Shown here: positions 11,691 through 25,520 of the stretch, piece after piece
Layout: every line of letters starts with the position of its first letter
Position numbering within the stretch: the stretch's first letter is position 1
Source of the DNA: Gymnorhina tibicen
Taxonomy: Eukaryota; Chordata; Aves; Passeriformes; Artamidae
NCBI GenBank assembly: GCA_013399875.1
Contig: VXAZ01003271.1
Location: 149,129-213,128 of the forward strand
Direction: 5' to 3'
Length of the DNA stretch: 64,000 nucleotides
Made by a program: the position numbers and the translations under genes
Notes under the pieces: model-generated
Database searches by the model: none
What the model was told of the DNA's origin: nothing
What the model saw: the letters and a program-made list of their open reading frames with translations, nothing else

Positions 11691-13699
11691 GGGGTTTGGT
11701 CAGAGCTGGACAAGAGGATACAGAGGATAAATTAGCAGAGATCTGGAGGAAATAAGTTGTAATTTCCAAATCCATTTTTTTCTTACACCTTGTGAAATCT
11801 TAGTTTCCCTTTCATGCTAAATAGATCATGACCTTCTTAACGGGTTGAACAACATGATGCTGTAAGCTCTGTCTCTTCCTCTCTGGGTCAGTTGTTTAGT
11901 AAAATCTTTTGCACTTCTGAGCCTTTTTGAATAATGCATGTGTTAACATGGGAAGAGTGGGACAGACATCGCTGTTTATTTTGGGTCACACTTGGACGAG
12001 GGAACCCCAGAGAGGAAGTCACTACTAGGACACAAGAAACATCAGACTGTGGCACTTGGAAGGGGAGCAGACATCAAATCACTAAGATACAGGAAAATTT
12101 CCAAGATGAAGTAAAGGGAGAAAATTATTCATTTTTGTATCTTTGAGTGAAAATGATGTTTGGATTGGCTGTCTTGGCAGACTATTTAGGGCACTGTTTT
12201 AATAAGGCTTTGAGTTTTCCCAATGCCTTTCCACAGAAGTCTACAAGGAACTTTTCCAATACTAACGCCTTAACTGTCAGTTTTGTGCTAGTCCTGGGAA
12301 TCCCTTGTATTGAAGCAGTGCTGTCGGCTTGTCCCCTGGGTAGGGCTGGGAGGGAGCAGTGGAATTGAATGAATACTCTAGGTTTATATGCATGGAATCC
12401 TACAGAGCTGGGAAGTGAGTTTTCCTCTGATAGTCTACCCTCTTCATTAGGAACAAGGCCCTCTTTTATCCATCAGTAACACAGACATTGTTTATAGTAT
12501 TTTTAGATGACAGAGCATCATTAAGGCTTTGTTTCCTTGACACTTGTTTACAGTGCAGAGCTGTCAGTCAGCAGTTGCTTCGGGGGATACGTTTATCTTC
12601 AAAGGCAGTGCAAGCATTAGCAGGGAAAAGACAGAGGAGTGAAAGGACATTAGTATGGAAATTGAGCATGATCTGTGCACATATACCTGGTAAGCTCCTG
12701 GCCCTACAGGGCCTGTGGGCAGATCCTGCTTTGGCTGTCTCCAGCTGCTCAGATGGTTGCCTCTGTCCTAATGGGCATCACCGTTTTTAAGAAGTGCTGG
12801 GTGCCTTTGAAAGGATTTTTGAAAGGTTTCCCCCACCTCTGTTCTTCCCTCAGAGCTGACCCACAGGCGGGGCAGCTCTTTGTGGACCTTTAATTGGGGC
12901 CGTATGTTTGTGTAGCAGCTGGTAGAAGATGCTCTAAGTGGGACCTCTCTGGGCACGTCTGTGTCTGTCCTGATGCGAGTGACAAGCTTGTCACCAAAGT
13001 GGAATGGTGACTGAATTCTGCTTGTATGTAACTGTTCTCTTTATTGCAGCATATCTATCACCACTGTATGAAGCCCCAGAATGAGCTCTGGTACTCATAC
13101 AGTTCCACCTATATTCTTGATCTGGTCTCCTCAGTGTAGCATAAAATGTACCAGCAGCATTTTATCTTTTGCAGATTTGCATCAGTTTGAGGGAATTCAG
13201 CATGATCTCTGTTCTCCTCCTACATGCCAATAAGCTTTTCTAGTTAGTGTGAGATGCTTTTTTCATGTTGATCCACATGTTACTGTCTTATTATCTGTCC
13301 CAAGTTGAACAGTTCTGTGCAGCTATCATATCAGTATTTCAGTGATAGTGGGCCCTATGACAGTGGTCTAATACTGCTGTTTAGACTTCCTTCTCCTATA
13401 GATACAGAAAACATGCTTCAGCATGTTGGACTTGGTGTTTTCCTCAGATGAAGTTTAAGAATAAAAGAATCTTTAAAACAGTTCTATAATATTTTTTCTA
13501 AAGTAATGGAAGAATGAAATGTCTTGCTAGGCTTATAATACATATATTTATCTGCTTCTGTATCTCCCAGCATGTGAGCTTGTTTGATTACTGACCATTT
13601 GTTTGTTAATCTGTTGTTAAAGGTGGTTACCAGAGTTTAGCAAAGCTAAAGTACTGCAGAATCCACTCCTAAAGCCCAGAAAAATAACTGTATCTTTTT

Positions 13700-13761
13700 A
13701 TTCCCTTGTGGTATACCTGCAGCTGGCAGAATTCCCTTGTGGTATACCTGCAGCTGGCAGA
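13700..13761. repeat. perfect 31-bp tandem duplication
   Basis: A 31-bp unit starting attcccttgtggtatacct is repeated exactly at 13700-13730 and 13731-13761. The copies are identical and directly abutting, so the duplication is recent or is an assembly error. It lies in intron 2 and affects no recognised exon. Confidence 0.9.
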
Positions 13762-16670
13762 ATTGTTTCTCTTCAAATGGAAGTGTCTTTTGATTATTAA
13801 AAATGGCAAAATACCTGACAGCGAGAAAGACAATTAAGGGAAGGGAACATGTAACATCTTCCTCACTTGAATTTTTGACCACCTGAAACTGGATTCAGCA
13901 CTGATCCCTGACCTGTGACTGGACACCCCCAGAACACATTTGGGCACATGTGCTGTTTAGGTGGCTGTTATTTTAGGAGTTGAATTGGAATGTTTTCCTG
14001 TAGTGCTTCCTCAAATAGATGAATTGCGTTCTGTGAACAAGGCTTCTGGGAGACAAAACCAGAAGTTCTTCAGGGGTCTCCTGCTTTTCGCTCATCTCTC
14101 CTTTCTTCCTCTAGGACAGTCTCTTGCTGCCTTCTTTGTCCTTCCCCTGAGGGATGGTACTGGGTGGGTCCTGCTTGTGTTTGGCAGTGTGTTAGATGGC
14201 TCTACCTGCCAGTTGAGTTTCCTTGCTTAGGTGTCCGTGACATCTCCACCGCGGCCTCTTTTGGTTTGTGTGCCTAGGGATAATCTGATGGAACCAAAAA
14301 TGTAGGAATACAGTGTTTGGAGAGTGGCAGGAATGAAGTCAAGCTGCCAGCCTTTTCCTGGGGGATGGGAATTGCTCCTTGGCTGGATACCATGGAGCTT
14401 CCACAGTCTGATTGTTGCAATTTGGCTTGTTCTGGCCATCCTAAAGAAGGAAAGACCTGCTGAGTAACCTGGTTGTGTGGCTGCTGTATACCTCTTCTCA
14501 CATGCAGTAGTATGGAAAATACTGCAAGTAGAAAAATGTACACTGAAAGTAAATGCAGTTTTTTCTATGCATCTGTTCTTTGTCATGCTTGGTTTGCCTT
14601 GTTTCTCCATAATAGTCATAAATACCTGGATATTTATAGTATCAGTCCTTGACTGACTAGTGCTATGGTTGCATTATGTGGTTGTGTTGCATAGTTTTGT
14701 CTTCTTTTTGAAGATGATCCAAAGACAGGGTGTGTGGTGGTCTCTGGGGCTTTTTTACCCCCATCCCCCAATAGATTCATCCTTCAAACTTTCATTTGTG
14801 TTTGTTGCAGTACTTTAACATCCATCCATTTTCTTTGTGTTTGAACTTCAGCTATCCATCTGCCAGCTCCCTTCCCCCAGTCTTTTGTCTGCAAAAATAC
14901 TCTAATTGACAGGTCAAACGAATCTCATCAGTGATCTCAATACATGAGAATCTGGCTGTGTCTGTGGCTCCTGCTTTTGGCCTTGTCACCTTTAACCAAT
15001 ATGAAGTTGTTAGACCAGAAGCTGGGTCTGACTGGAGCTTTTATAACAACATGATTACATTTCACTGGAAGAGTCGCTGATGGGGTAGTTTGAAATAAGG
15101 ATTGGTCTTTATGAGCTGATTTGGATGGAGTACTCAGATTTAGAATGCTCCTTTAAGAGAATGATTTTTTGAGGATATGAAAGAGTGACTCTTTTTATGT
15201 AGTTTGAAGGAATCTTAATCTCTTGTTTAAATATGTATCTACATATTTGCTAAATATTTAGGAATAATGTTGGCGTACAGAGCTGTCAATCATATTTCCA
15301 GTTTCCATGAGTCTTTGTAATCAATCTACTATGTCATGATTTCATTACTTTGGTGTTTTTTTATAAAAAGAGTTTGTGTTTACTGAGAGACGTCCTTGAG
15401 ATTGTGACTTCAGGTTCAGGATGCAGAAGTAAAAAATATGCGTAGCATCTATTTTGCTTTGATTCTTAATAATGTAAAGTCTGTAAAATGGTCTGTTCTT
15501 TATTTCTTCTCATATCTTTTAGTATCTTTGGAAGTTTTTGGCTCATTCTCTGAAAGAGAAGTGAAAGTATCAAAGCCATGAAGTTCTTAAGAATTTTGCA
15601 GGTAAAGGTGGGAACTTTTGATCAGTAAAATGATGGATGTGCACATTCAGCTTGGCCAGTGGCTCAGCACAGCTGTAGGTTGTTACTGAGTGAGGCGCAG
15701 TGCCACCCATGTCCCTGCTGATGGTGAGGAGTGGGAGTTCAGGAGAGATTGGAGGAAATTGCTTTAACTGGGAAAATGGGAGTACATGTGAGAAGCAAAT
15801 CTGGGGGAGAGCAAGGCTTTGATAGTTCTGCTGTTCATAGAATTTTTTTTTCTTTACTTCATTTTCATGGAGCTGAAAGGAATGGTCTGGCTTGGAAGTA
15901 AATAGAATTGTTTGCACTGGTTGCTATATTAATAACATGCTGTACCTGCTGCCCATCACAGCATATGTTTTGCATGTAATCATTAATAATGAGCAGGAAA
16001 GAGGGGAAGGACTGAAGCTTTTCTACATACCTGGCCAGTGATGCATATAGTGTGACATCAACAGGGACAAATCTTGCCAGTTGCCTGCCTTATTTTCTAG
16101 CTCTTCAAAGAAGAGAAAATTACCAAGAAAAGTCTGTTTTGGTTTGGTTCTGAGCAGACAGATGCTGGCAGGATGCTTGGTAGTGAACAGCAGTGGGTGA
16201 TATGAACAGCACACCCAAATACCTCTGTCTGCTGCTTTCAGTTAGAGGATAGATGAGTGAGTAGTGGTACTTCTACAGCAGCTGTGTGAGTCTGGCTTCT
16301 GATACCAGCTGAAAACCAGCAGCCTGAAGATCAAGCCCTGCCTCTTCAATTCTCTTTGTCTGTCAGAGAGGTGCAGCTGCAGTCTCTGCACAGTGTCAGC
16401 ATCAGAACTTGGATATATTTACACATACATCAGACTGATGCCATGATTATTTTTTGCTTTTTCATATACCCCTATTATATATTCTTTTCATATACCCTTT
16501 CAGACAGCTTTGCATGTATCCTTAGTGCTTTTAGCCCACATACTTGTAATTCCCTAGGTCTGATAATGAGCTTAGACCAAAATTCAGTTAAGCCAGAGAC
16601 CAAACAGCTTGGAAACCTCGCAGTTGGGTCAGAAAGCCCCAGACACCAAGGTCCTCTCCAGAACACATTC

Positions 16671-17060
16671 TGTAAACTAAGCTAGGCGCCTCCAGGGGGA
16701 AGGTTCCTCAAGACGGGGGCTTCTCTTGAGCCTCTCCTTGGGGTATCTTTGATAGATATGCTAAGGTGCAAAGTCTATAATTGTATATGCGAATCATTGT
16801 GGGGGGGGGCATTTGTGCATTTGGGTGCATCTGTGTGTGTGTCTATGTGTGTGTGTTTGTGCATTGTTTGGGGGGTGCACCCTGGTGCATTCTTGGGGTG
16901 GGCCTCCTGTTGGGCACTTTCAGGTGTGCACTCGGGGGTGCTTTCTACCTGGATGTGATGCACCAAAGGATCCTTGAATAAATACAGAGGTAAAACCCTT
17001 TTTTCCCCTCTAACCATGTTTGGCTTTTAATTCAAAGCCCAGGGAGAGGCAACAAGACAC
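16671..17060 (+). mobile_element. LTR-like element (probable avian ERV solo LTR)
   Basis: A segment unlike its surroundings: locally G- and GT-rich with a 9-G run at 16801-16809, then repeated tgcaccctggtgcat-type words. A clear polyadenylation-type signal 'cttgaataaatacagagg' (AATAAA near 16976) is followed by a pyrimidine-rich stretch (ttttttcccctct). This order (U3-like, R with AATAAA, U5-like) fits a retroviral LTR. A possible 5' end is TGTAAACTAAGC at 16671. I could not find a clean CA end or target-site duplication, so the borders are approximate. No viral coding region accompanies it. A non-LTR explanation (GT-rich simple sequence plus a chance AATAAA) remains possible. Confidence 0.45.
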
Positions 17061-17071
17061 ACACACACACG
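17058..17071. repeat. (AC)n microsatellite
   Basis: Short run of CA dinucleotides (acacacacacacac) immediately after the LTR-like segment. Confidence 0.85.
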
Positions 17072-18149
17072 CAAATCCGTATACGTACGTGGAGCTCTGT
17101 CACTGAGGAACAGTTGCACTGCAGCTAAAACTCTTGGGTTCAGATCTGTTTGGTGTTCTGAGAAGGCTTCTGTCCTGTTGTATGGATTGATTGTTACCAA
17201 GCTGTGGCCAAAAAAATTGCTGTGTTTGTTTTTTTTTTCTAGAGTCTGGTGCTTAACAATGGACTTGCCCAACTCATTTGCAAATTGCAATAGAATTTAA
17301 GTATTTAGTGATTCAGTCCGGGATATTGAGGTGCTTTATGTACACACTGGCTCTGGAGAAGGACAAGCATTAAAACCGAGTAAGTAGTCATGAAAAAACT
17401 GGTGGTCTCGGTTCAACAGTGGCTGTGTTTAAACACATTCACTGCGTGTTCCAGTTGTCATGGCAAACAGCAAATCCCTAATAAACTGCTTGTTGATACA
17501 TGGAAAGCCCAAGAGTAGATCTAAATTTGTTCTGTTTGGAACTTAGAGTAAAGGCTCACATGCAGACACAGATTTTGGTTTGAAGACTTCTTTTTTCAAA
17601 TTTCACTCTTCCCTCCCACCCCATTTTTAAATGTATCTATTTGAAACAAAGACAATTCTAAATGATCAGTCCAAACTTGAATATCTGCTAATTTGTATGC
17701 AGTATTAACTCTATCTGTTTCCTTATCTAGAACAGTCATGGACCAAATCTGGTCAAAATCATAAAAATGGAGACTGTGGATAGGGTGAGTGGCTGTTTTA
17801 TCCAGCACCCTCTGCCCAGCAATGACTAAATAAATATCCAGATATGAGTAAGAACATGGCAGTTGGACATCTCCTGTTTGGTCATCCTTGCTTCTGTTTT
17901 CAACTCAGATCAAATATTTAGAGGAAAACCTATTGATAAATTAGTATTTCACATACTTTCTGGGCATCCCTTACCTCAGTGTTAGAAATACGTATCTTTA
18001 CATATTAATTATAGCACTTAAAAATTGATTTAGATGTATCTTCATTTGTTTTTCACTAGCTTTCTATCAGTTTCATTTGATGCTTCTTGGAGTTGTTGTC
18101 TTGGAGGACACAGTGAACAGTCAAACACTGAGCATAGTGTTTGAGATGG

Positions 18150-18221
18150 TTTACTCAGTGATATTGTATTCCCAAATTCCTAACTCCTAACATTCCTATT
18201 ACTCAGTGGTAGCGTATTCCT
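18150..18221. repeat. imperfect tandem duplication, about 49-bp period
   Basis: The phrase tactcagtgatattgtattcc (about 18151) recurs as tactcagtggtagcgtattcc (about 18200) with three substitutions. This looks like an older local duplication. Confidence 0.6.
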
Positions 18222-21200
18222 AATTAGTTTTTTGTTTCTTGGTAATTCCAAACAGTAGACAGCTTTGTTGGACAGCTTTTGAGATTAGTTTATTATATTG
18301 TTCCAGTTTTTTCCCTCATGAAAACAGCAGCTCAGGTTCTTTCTGCACAGTAGCAGGTAGATCAGGGTCCATATGCTGCCCTTCCCCCTTCACTGTGCAA
18401 TGCTGTATCAAGTTTCATTAATCTATTAATTACATTTTTTTTTCTTTCTTGTCCAGCTGCTCAGTCTCAGGACCTTTCTGAAATTCATTGGTTGTCCTTT
18501 GTCCTTACTTCCTTGAATAGCTTCTTAGAGTTTTCTAATATCCTGTATAACAGTTTGTAAACTAATTTTTAATCTGGATGTAAAGACAAGGAAATTGGTT
18601 GAAGGAGAAAAGCTGTAGCAGAGAAGTTTCATTATTAATAAAAAAAACACAAAAACCATTAAGTTTCTTTTGCAGATTAATTAATACAAAATTGCTGAAT
18701 TGCTAACTGTGAGATCTAAACTGTCCTTTCAGTTGACTCTAGAAGATGGGTAAATTTGTAGACAATGAGTTATCTTGAATGGCAAGGAAGTAAATGGATA
18801 AAATGAGCAAGTGGTGGAGAAGAACTCCAGGAGAGTGATGAGAAAGTAGCCTTTAACTCAAGACATCCCAAACTGGAAGGTTTCCAGAACATCTGGAGGT
18901 CAGGGATTGTGTCCTTTTATCTTTGCTCTCTTCTTGCAGCGTTTCCATAAAAACCTGCTCCTGTCTGCTGATGAAGGCTGCTGAGTTGAAAGGTTCTTTA
19001 TTGTAATCTGGTCTGGACATTGCTGTGTTCTTATGGCACAGGGTATATAACAGGTTTTCACCAACCCGGAGTATTTTTCCCATATCTGTTTTTTAATATA
19101 GGTGCCTTCTCTTGAAAACTGTGCATGGTGTGGAAGGCAAGAATTGGTTGTTGTTGCTGCCATGAGGTGTGAATAATTCTTTTAAAACTAGTTTCTTTCT
19201 GGCTTTATTTTCTATATGGAGTCTGGAAGTTCTTTGTTCATCTTTGTGCTTAAAGAGCGTCAGTAGATTGTAATATTCATTAAACTGTTTTTGCCATGTC
19301 TATAAACAGCACCAAAGTGTTTGAACTTCATTGCCTGCATATTTTACAAGAGCTGTTGTCTTTTTCTAAATAACTCATAATCAAAAGGAGAAGCTGTATT
19401 TCTTCTCTGGACAGATTTTTACATCACGACAATTCAGAGTGGCTGAGTACTTGCTGAGATTTTTTGATGTATCTTTATATAATGTAGTTAAATCACAGCT
19501 GGTGGCAGATGCCTGTCAAAAAACAACAGGTGTGTTATAATCCTTTTTTCATCGAAGTGCACAGCACAAGCTACTGCTGCTTCTTGGAAGCAGAACCCCA
19601 GTCCCAGCTGTCAGAAAAAAAAGGGATAAATTAGAAAAGTACAGGTTTCTCCTTACACAGAGAACTGCATGTTTCTTATTTTATTGCTAGCTAAGCTACA
19701 GAGACAACATGCCACTTGTTTATCCAATTAAGTGTTCTCTTTCAAATCAGTAAACGGATTTCACTTGGCTTTGGAAAAGAGATCAAAAGTCTGAGAGTAG
19801 TAGCAGCTGAGGAGAGAAATGCCAAGGAGAATTAGGAAGCTAAATGACCATTACTGCACCTGTGAAAGCAATCCAAACCTGAGGAGGGAATGAAACTGGA
19901 GAGCGTAAATTAGCTGCGACTAACCTGCAGTAACTGCCCCTGCTTGCAGTAGTAATCACTGTCTTCCAGGAAAAGTGGTAACTGTCTATTCAAAGAATAT
20001 CAAATTAATATTTTAGTAAGATAAAACAGAAATAATAAACATTAAATTCATTAAATGTCGTGCCAGATCATCAGCTACATTTATTTACCCAGGTGAGGTT
20101 TTAGGCTATTAAATTTATTTTGCAGCAGTGCTCTGAATTGCTTTGGTCACTAGAAAAGAGTGTTATCTCCAACCCAGTTGTGTTATCTTTTTGGCCATTT
20201 TCTCATAATTAGGACATGTCATTTTCTGGCAAGGCAGCGGAGCAGCTTTTGGCATAGTGTCTTAATGTTATGGCTCTGAATGTTGCTTTATATGGTACTA
20301 TTTCTAGTTAAGTTGATTATCATAACCCTTCTCAAGAAATGTGTTCTGTAAAGGACTGAATGACAGTTCAATATTTTAAAATATAAACAAGCCAGGTTTG
20401 TTTATGTCAGGCTTCTTTATGGAGACTGGAACTAGCTGAACTGAGTTGCATTTGTTCACCCTTTGACAAATGTTCCGTGTTTCCCCATTACTAAGAACTT
20501 CTGTTCTCTGAACTATGAAGTCCTATGTAACAATTGAATTGAAAGCCATTATTCATCCAGACAGTGCAGCGTGAAGACTCAAGATGCACAACATAGAGAT
20601 GAAGTGATGTACAAAGTCTGTAAGTGGATAAATGTGCGAATTAGAAGCCCAAATCAGAAAAACACATTAGGCATAATAGCTCAGATTCTCACAGTGAATG
20701 GATTTCTGTGAAGTGTAAGAATTAGTGAATTGTCCATCTGCCGCTGTCATTCTTAGCCCTCACACAGCCTATTTTTGTGTACAAGTCAGGAGATCAGAAT
20801 GATCTAAATTAAAAATAAAACAAAAATTCAAAGCAGAAAATCTCCTCTTTAGGAGTTTAACCTGGACATGGCAGTAGATTGAGCCGTTTATCTGTATTAG
20901 ATCCGCAGCAGTGCCACAGAGAACGAAGTAATATTCTTCACTGTCATTTGTCATTCCTCTGTAGAATTAAATCAGGTCACTAATTCGTACTTGCATGGTA
21001 CATCTAGCATTGGTGAAGTGCCACCGTGACACTGCTAACTGGAGTCATGTTGGCACATTTGGGAGCTGCCCATCATCCTCCCTACCCACCTGGCTGCATC
21101 CCAGTAAGTGGGCTAATGATACACATCTGGCAAGGTGAGTGTGTATTTATTTGTGTGTAGCATTTCTCTTCCGTATTTGGGATTAATCAAGGGTGCTGAT

Positions 21201-21289
21201 AGCTCTGTGTTTCAGGGCACTGTGTCACTTGGCGTTACACATTGCAGTTCCGGGGTATTACTGAGAGAAAAAGGACTATTCGTGTGGTC

Positions 21290-21400
21290 CCTTAAGTCTC
21301 TGTTCTGGGGCTGGTTTTATTTAAAATTTTCATTGGTACTCATGGGAATCAATAATGTGTGATGAACTTTGCTCAGGATGCAAATCTAGAAAGTGAGTGT
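21290..21400 (+). mobile_element. decayed CR1 LINE reverse-transcriptase fragment
   Basis: Translating from about 21295 gives VSVLGLVLFKIFIG, which matches the conserved CR1 reverse-transcriptase block SVLGPVLFNIFIND. After a frameshift, NFAQDANLE at about 21364-21390 corresponds to the catalytic-region KFADDTKLG block, with the second Asp kept but the frame broken. The spacing between the two blocks is as in CR1. It is an old, inactivated remnant in plus orientation; its outer limits are not clear. It lies in intron 2. Confidence 0.65.
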
Positions 21401-24400
21401 CATCAGTACAGGGAATGATCGAGATGTTGTATCATTAAACCAGGAAATGGTAAATGTGGAGTAGAAGAGGGGAAAATTCAAGTGTCACAGTGTGGAGGCT
21501 AGAGTCACAGACTTAGCAAATAATAGAAATTTCTACCTTAAAAGCTCATCTGTTAGAAGTGTGAGGCTAAGACTTGAATATATTTGCTTTATACTTTGTG
21601 GGGATTTTTTGTAATTTTTTTCCCCCCCTACCTTGGTTGGAGGGGGGTGGGGAGAAAGAAGATCCTAGGATTTGAGCAGAGATTAGAAAAATATGGGAGA
21701 ATGTGACTAAAGGTTCACTCAGGATACAGCAGGTATTTCTCATCACTCTATTTGAAAAAGACAGGGTAAGAACTTGTGGGAAGTATCACATCTTATTTTA
21801 CTGTTCTCCAGGTGTTTGCTTTCAGCCGTTTTGAGATATAGGATGGGGGTAGGAGATGTTGGTCTGAGACAGTCCTTTACTTCTTATGGGAGATTTAGTT
21901 TTTGTAAGGTAGAACTGGCAACAGGATTTGTGGATTTAGGGTTTCCTTTTTTGTCTTGTTTCTAGCTACCTGAGTTCTGTTTTGAATACTGAGACCACAG
22001 TGATTTGTGAGGATTCAGTCTTTTCTTGAAACAAGCAGGCTTGGGAAGACCTGGAAAACTTAAGAAAACATAAATAAAGTTTTAAATTGGAGGATAAGAG
22101 ATAAGGTAACTGGGGGAGATGATTTAGACATACTTGGCCCTATATGAAGGTGAGATGTCAAGAAGTCAAGACATCCACTTTCAGCACTACTCTGAAATCT
22201 GATTGATAAACATCTTGTGTCTCTTGCAAGTGGTCTTTGCTCACTTCAACCTTATCTTTCTTTTAAGGCTATGAAGAGTAAAATGAAAATAATTCTCCAG
22301 GGTGTGGTGTACCTGTATTTGTATAGGTCTCCGTAACAAGATTGATAGAAATAAATAAAACAAACACCTTTCCCAAGTATAGCCCCCCGATTACCCAAAA
22401 GCTTCTGAACCAAGTGAGATACCTAACATGAGCTAAATTAACACACTTGTGGGTGACACAGGAAGGGAGGGGAGACAAGAAGTAAAGGAGAAATAGAACT
22501 TTAGGACAAAGGGGAAAAAAAGAGAAAGGACAGGGCGTTGTTCGTGCAGTTGACTGCAGAGGAAAGATCTTGGCAGCCATAAAGTTCAGTTGTCTGGGAG
22601 CTGTTACGCACGGAAGCTGAGGCAGCACAGTGTGTGTACATCCAAGGGAGAGTGAGCACAGCAGTATTTCCGTAGGGCTTGCATCAAGGGGTGTTCTGCA
22701 GTTGTGTAACTCAGCTTTGCAGCTGGGGAATCTGGCACATGCTGTTTGTGGCAGAAAAAGTTGTTCTGGGCAAGAAGCATGTTTACAAAGGGTTTATTTC
22801 AGGGTGTCCCATCTGCCTTCCCATCAGAGGCATTACTGTTCCTTAGTGTTAAGTGTTTCTCTACTGATCACCAACTACAGCAAGAGAAAATGAAGTGGAT
22901 CCTGAAAACAGGATTTGCATGAGGACTGTTCTCTGGACCCAATATCATCCTTTCCTCATCAGACTTTTGCCTAACCTTTTTCCCTCAGGGGAACCAAAGA
23001 TGGGTTAGTGGATGATTTAGCTCAGAAAAGCAGGTGAGAACATCTCAGTACGTTGGTATGAGAAATGTGCAGTGCCCACAACAGCAAGCACTTTGGTGCA
23101 GTGAATGGAAGGAGACAAGCATGAGGTCCAAGCAGGGCTTAGGATGTCTTTATAACATCTTTCTCTGTCCCATTCTGAGATTAACCTACTGATGGAAATA
23201 CATTTCATACCTGTCCACAGTAAGCAGTGAACCCTGGGGAGCAGTGATTGTATCACATCTTCTTGGCCAGTCTTCATTTTAAAAGAATTTCTGATCAGAG
23301 CATTGAGGATTGCTGCATCATTCAGGCAGAATGCACTAAAGAATATGAGTCCATCACAATTGTTTTTACCAATATGAAACAAGAAAAGCATTTCTCTCAA
23401 AATTTTCCTTTTGCTTTGGTCCTGCTGTAGTTGCTGGAATATTTTGTATCCATTAGTTATACCTTAGAGTGTATGATGTCTGAAGCAAGTTAACATCTCT
23501 GTCTTCACATAATCTTGTCTTAAGACCCCTTTTGTCCCTTCATGGGTGACACACTGATGCTGTGTTACTTTGTGAGTGCAACTCTTTAGAGTAGTATCAG
23601 CTTTTGGGTGTGACTTCTCACTCTGCTCTGTGTGGTGTGGCTCAGGCCTCTTCTGTTCTTCTCTTGCTCTGGCTTTTTTTCCTGCCTTTGACCCCTTCGT
23701 GCAGCTGAGGCCAGCTACTTGCATGACTTCTCCAGTCCAAAAACAAGGAGGGCATTGGATTTGGAGGTAGTCTGGGCACCCCTTTTCCCACCAGTGGCAT
23801 CCTTTTATTCTCTTCAGCAAAGCACTGTGGCGCCTTTGGGCAGTATCAGAAATACTTGATTGCAGGAGAAGGCTGGTTGAGAGCAGAGGTCTCGTACACT
23901 GAGGGAGCGTAGGGATGATGGGGGTACAAGTTAGTCTAAATACAGCCTCTGACTTTTGTAATTAGATAGGCTCCAATTACTGCTTAGCATCTTTTGTTGG
24001 TGTCTCCCGGGGCCGTATCCTTGCTTGTCGGTAAGAGTGGGGAAACCTGGAGTGGCTGTAGGTGCTGCTCAGAGTGCCCTGGAGCTCACTAACCCTTTGT
24101 CCAAAAGGCTTAATGATACTGCAGTTTCTAGGACTATCAGGTATCTTCTTGGTGTTGGTTTCATGAAGGATTCCAATTCATTTGCTTTCTGTTGCTGAAG
24201 TAAGATAATGTATCTTACATTGGTTTGTTACATGATCGCAGTGCGCTGGAGTTGCAGAGAGAGAAGCCTGGGCATTTTGTACTTGCGTGCTAAATTCTGC
24301 AATGAAAGAGCCAGATTAACTCTTTAGAGGATTATTTTCTGAGGAGTTTGCCAGGGCTGGAAAGCCTTTTGGGGGTCATCTTTCACTTTAAGAAGTTAGT

Positions 24401-25489
24401 GAGCAAGTATGTGAGGCAGCAAACAATTTACTTTCTGGCTTGGATTCTTCTCTGCATAGACTTGCACTGGTTTTAGTCAGACAGCAGACATGGTGCTTAC
24501 TCTGTAGTCTCTGCTTTTTTTTAAACCCTGAAAGGCTAATTTGTGCTCCAGCAACTGAACTGAAAACATAGAGGTGAACCCAATGTGAACAACAAGAAAT
24601 TCTTAATTATTTGACTACGCATAGGTGTTGGGCAACATCACAGAAAATACACCCTTAGTGCTTCCAAATATGTCTGGTACAGAGGCAGAGACCAGCTCTG
24701 GTTTTCTGTTTTACTCTAAGCTGAAGAATGAAATGTGCTGTCTGTCTTCGGCAGCAGTGTAAACTCAGCGGCTGACTTGTGACACAGCTCTGTGTGTTGC
24801 ATTATGTGTTACCAGAGCAAAGGTTACCCAGAGGGGCAGTTCCATTCTGAGATGCAGCAGGAAAAAAGAAAGTAGTCCCAGGTTGTAAAATGTGTTGGTT
24901 TTTACTCATCAGCTGTGCCAGATTTTTTTAAATCTGGGGGATGGATAGAACTGCTCCCACTAGAGATGAGGTGCAGGGACAGGACTGGGGTTGGAAGACT
25001 GATAGTTGGAGATGGGCAGCAGGGTGAGTCGGTGTGGTGGGTACCCATGAGGGACCAGTGGGTGCTGCTGGAGACCCTGCTGTGGTTTTTCGGCTGCCTC
25101 TGTGGGCAGTCTCTGACAGGTTCCTTCCATGAACTGGCCAGCTGGCTCCTCTGCCCAGCCAGCTGAGTGGCTGCTTACCCAACCCAGTTGTGAAATACAA
25201 ATTAAAGGCAGTGTTTAAATGCAGAGGATTTGGTTTTGCACATGGATTTACTGTAAGAGATCTAATAGTACAGCAGCAGTTTGGCATAGTATCTCACGGG
25301 GCTTTTGGAGTATGAGAAGACCGGGGATTTTTGTTATAAGCAAAACATTTTTTGAGCCATAGAAAATGATAAGATTATTTGTAAAAAGTCGGTCACAGCT
25401 AAGGGCCAAGTTCTGCTCTTGTTGCATAGCCAAGAAAAGAGTAAACACCAGAGTGTGATGTTGAATATTTTGTATGCTCAAATAGAATT

Positions 25490-25520
25490 TTAGATCTTTG
25501 ATAGATCTTTAGATCTTAGA
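25490..25520. repeat. TAGATCTT-type short tandem repeat
   Basis: Three imperfect copies of tagatctt in about 30 bp (ttagatctttgatagatctttagatctta). Simple local repetition only. Confidence 0.7.
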
